Of a DNA stretch of 64,000 bases, positions 61,798 through 64,000 are shown piece by piece (the stretch's first letter is position 1; each line of letters opens with the position of its first letter). The stretch spans positions 62,001 through 126,000 of the forward strand of contig CAOLHI010001281.1 of NCBI GenBank assembly GCA_948474755.1. Direction: 5' to 3'. The notes under the pieces were generated by a model. It did not search any database. It saw only the letters and a list, made by a program, of their open reading frames with translations, and was not told the DNA's origin. The DNA is from Ctenosaura bakeri. Lineage: Eukaryota; Chordata; Lepidosauria; Squamata; Iguanidae. The position numbers were made by a program, and so were the translations under genes.

Positions 61798-62555
61798 TCA
61801 TTTGTGGACTAGGGTCTATTGTTGTTGTTGTTTGCCATAAAAGTCTATTGGCAAATTGTAATTGTAGAGAAATGAACTGGGACATTCACACCCATAAAAA
61901 GTATTCTCCATGCTTAGTAAAGAGAAAGCAATAAAACTGATATGTGACGGCAAATCAAGCTTACACACTCTGCTGTATGTAACAATTGGATTAGTAGCTG
62001 GACCAACACAGACCATTTTGTATTCGGTATTCATTCTTTTTGTTTTCCATGGTTTTCACTTAGAAGTCATTTGTATTGCCGTCTCAGGTTTTCTGCAGGG
62101 AGGGGGGTCCTCTAATTAACTTTAAGTCTTTTACAAGGAGATTCTCACTATTTTGAAGCTGGAAAAGAAGGGGAAACAAGAAAACTATACAATAGGATTA
62201 TAGATTGCTGTTGCCATGTTGGCTGAAGAGGTAAAGAAATAGAGCTTCCAATAGCAGCTGTCCTATTAGGAATCATTCCCCAGAACCCAATATTAGCTGT
62301 TAATCAAAATGGAGAAGTTATTCACCACACTGATCATTTTCATTATTATCACTAAATAGGACTCCCCCCCAAAAAAAAATCCCTAATGACTGTCCCCAAC
62401 TCCAAAAAACAAAAACAAAAAACAAAGCTACATCCAATGACTGCCAGATACAAAGGTAAGTTCAGTCAGTTCTTCTATTTAGAATAAGTGGAGAGGGGTC
62501 CACTAACCATTTTCTCTCAGCAGGAAGCAATATATCTTGAGTCAGGTCTGCAAAA

Positions 62556-62732
62556 GGCAGCATGGTGTATAATTTGAGTGTTAAACTAGGAATGCAGGAG
62601 ACCAGGGTTTGAATCCCCACTCAAGTATGGAAACCCACTGAATGACTTTGGACAAACCTCTCCCCAGTAAATTTTGCTAAGAAACCCACATGATAGGATT
62701 GTCATAAATTGGAATTGACTTGAAGGCACATA
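62556..62732 (+). mobile_element. tRNA-derived SINE
   Basis: GGCAGCATGGTGTATAATTT, GGGTTTGAATCCCCACTC (good B-box), AACCCACTGAATGACTTTGG, and the tail GAATTGACTTGAAGGCACAT. Complete order. Confidence 0.85.
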
Positions 62733-63960
62733 ACATGTCTTGAATACAGTATAGTTCTGTCTAGAATGTTTACCTGATATATACTCAGTGTTGCCTTTCA
62801 ACCCATGAATATTATTTTGAACTCCAGGTTTAGAAGTTCCAAAATGTCCCAGCATTAAATTTAACAACAAATACCAGTATCTGGGACTGGAACTATATAA
62901 TACATTGTAATAAAGTCATTTGGGGGTTAGGTATTTGGAATGTCAGTGCAACTTCATGGCTGGTTGCTAGGCAAAAGGAATAACACCCCAAGATGGAAAC
63001 CCAGTACAGTGGTGGAGAGAGAAGGGATTAGGGATTAGAGGCAAAGTTTCTCTCTGTGTTTTGAGCCTTCCATGAGAACTAGCCGGGGGGGGGTGTGGGA
63101 TGGTGTGACTAAGCAGCTGAGGAAAAACAGAGATAATTGGTGTCTGAAGCAGGAATTGATTGGCTGAAGTCTGTCAATTGTTAATGTTAAATTGTTAATG
63201 TATCAACACTGTACTACAATTGAACTCTAACAAGATACTTTATTTCCACAGTTACTATAACAAATGTTACAGTTTGTTTTATAACTACTGACTCTGCATG
63301 AGTGACCTAAAGCCACTACAATAAAGAGAACATACTACCTTAACAAACAGTTTTGTTCTGAGGAACAGTTAAAACTCTAGCCCAGTTACACAAAGGTTGT
63401 GATAAAACGTGGAGCCAGACAAAGTGATATTGACAGAGTGCCTTATTGGACTGGAACTGCCACACCAATCTGAAGGAGAATAAGGGCCTGTCACATATAT
63501 GTAACATGTTCTCAATAGTCACAGCCAGGTCAGTGGATATTCAAGAGTAAGAGTGGACTTGTTATAATTTAAAGAGCAGTGGTCCAACTTGCTCAGTCTG
63601 CCATGAGTGGCTAATAAAATTCAAGTGCTTTTCCAGTGCCTTGCAATAGCACAAAACAGAATACAATGGCAATAACATTCTTTGATGCTAATTCCACTAT
63701 AAAGGTATAGAATCTCATTGAATACAGCAGTGCTGCTTAAAAATATCTCATATGTAATTAAGTGTTCTGCGCAGACAACAACATGATTACAGAACATTCA
63801 TTTGCCTCTGATTTTTAAAGTATTTTTTATAAAAAAACTTGCTGATTCTCCCTTCACAATGTACTTATCTATTAAGTTCATCACTTATGCCCTTCTTCTT
63901 TAATTTTTAAAAATGTTTTAATTTAATTTTTTTCAAAAGTTCTTGCCTAAAGTTTAGATC

Positions 63961-64000
63961 AGGGTGGAAAGACTCCAGGTGTTTCACACTACAACTCCCA
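63961..64000. mobile_element. Possible MITE copy cut by the window end
   Basis: AGGGTGGAAAGACTCCAG and ACTACAACTCCCA at the edge resemble the left half of the GGATGGGCAA family. Too short to be sure. Confidence 0.3.

Larger units (their letters stand above)
45871..64000. other. Intergenic region downstream of CARMIL1
   Basis: No gene was recognised on either strand. In mammals SCGN follows CARMIL1, but none of its EF-hand exons is visible here. The region is a field of SINEs, MITEs, one nested CR1, one Helitron and decayed LINE pieces. The stretches 46.1-49.4, 58.8-60.8 and 62.8-63.9 kb show nothing I can assign. There is a (CACT)n run near 51998-52020. Confidence 0.7.

Noticed and set aside
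46000..64000. Search for SCGN or another neighbour gene
   Set aside because: No EF-hand or other conserved exon was seen on either strand. The gene may lie further right.

Overview
The window is from a reptile genome, most likely a squamate of the lizard type. The only host gene I recognise is the 3' half of CARMIL1 (LRRC16A) on the + strand. Everything else is intron, downstream intergenic DNA and transposable elements (TEs). The squamate call rests on the TE mix, read by eye: tRNA-derived SINEs whose tail resembles the Sauria-SINE/Bov-B type, Bov-B-like LINE remnants, CR1, a DIRS element, and hAT, Tigger-like and Helitron non-autonomous elements. I cannot name the species.

Layout. Positions 1-4850 hold the 3' part of a GC-rich DIRS retrotransposon (gag, reverse transcriptase/RNase H, Dam-like domain, tyrosine recombinase, terminal repeats). 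It is broken by two frameshifts and a nonsense codon. From 4850 to 19343 is AT-rich DNA, probably a CARMIL1 intron, with a MITE, a large palindrome, LINE ends and a Bov-B-like LINE fragment. Eight CARMIL1 coding exons follow: 19344-19410, 21120-21316, 21530-21636, 25306-25735, 28618-28690, 35532-35765, 37637-37777 and 44792-44928. All eight join in phase and encode the last 461 residues and the stop. They include the capping-protein-binding CPI and CSI motifs, the Ser/Pro/Lys-rich tail and the acidic C-terminus. The 3' UTR runs from 44929 with three AATAAA signals, the last at 45844. From about 45.9 kb to the end is intergenic DNA rich in SINEs, MITEs and LINE pieces. It includes a CR1 nested in a SINE and a probable non-autonomous Helitron carrying three 140-bp tandem units.

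The most interesting points are these. The 213-bp intron between the exons for the CPI and CSI motifs is open in frame and both of its junctions carry GTGAGT, so its retention would put 71 residues between two motifs that grip the same capping protein. Two oppositely oriented MITE copies flank the 73-nt exon at 28618. A phase-compatible candidate terminal exon lies at 29321. The DIRS recombinase has lost its first catalytic arginine codon to TGA. The DIRS end structure and the Helitron are also well supported. I see no bacterial-type system, CRISPR array, rRNA or functional tRNA gene. All family names come from pattern recognition, with no database search.
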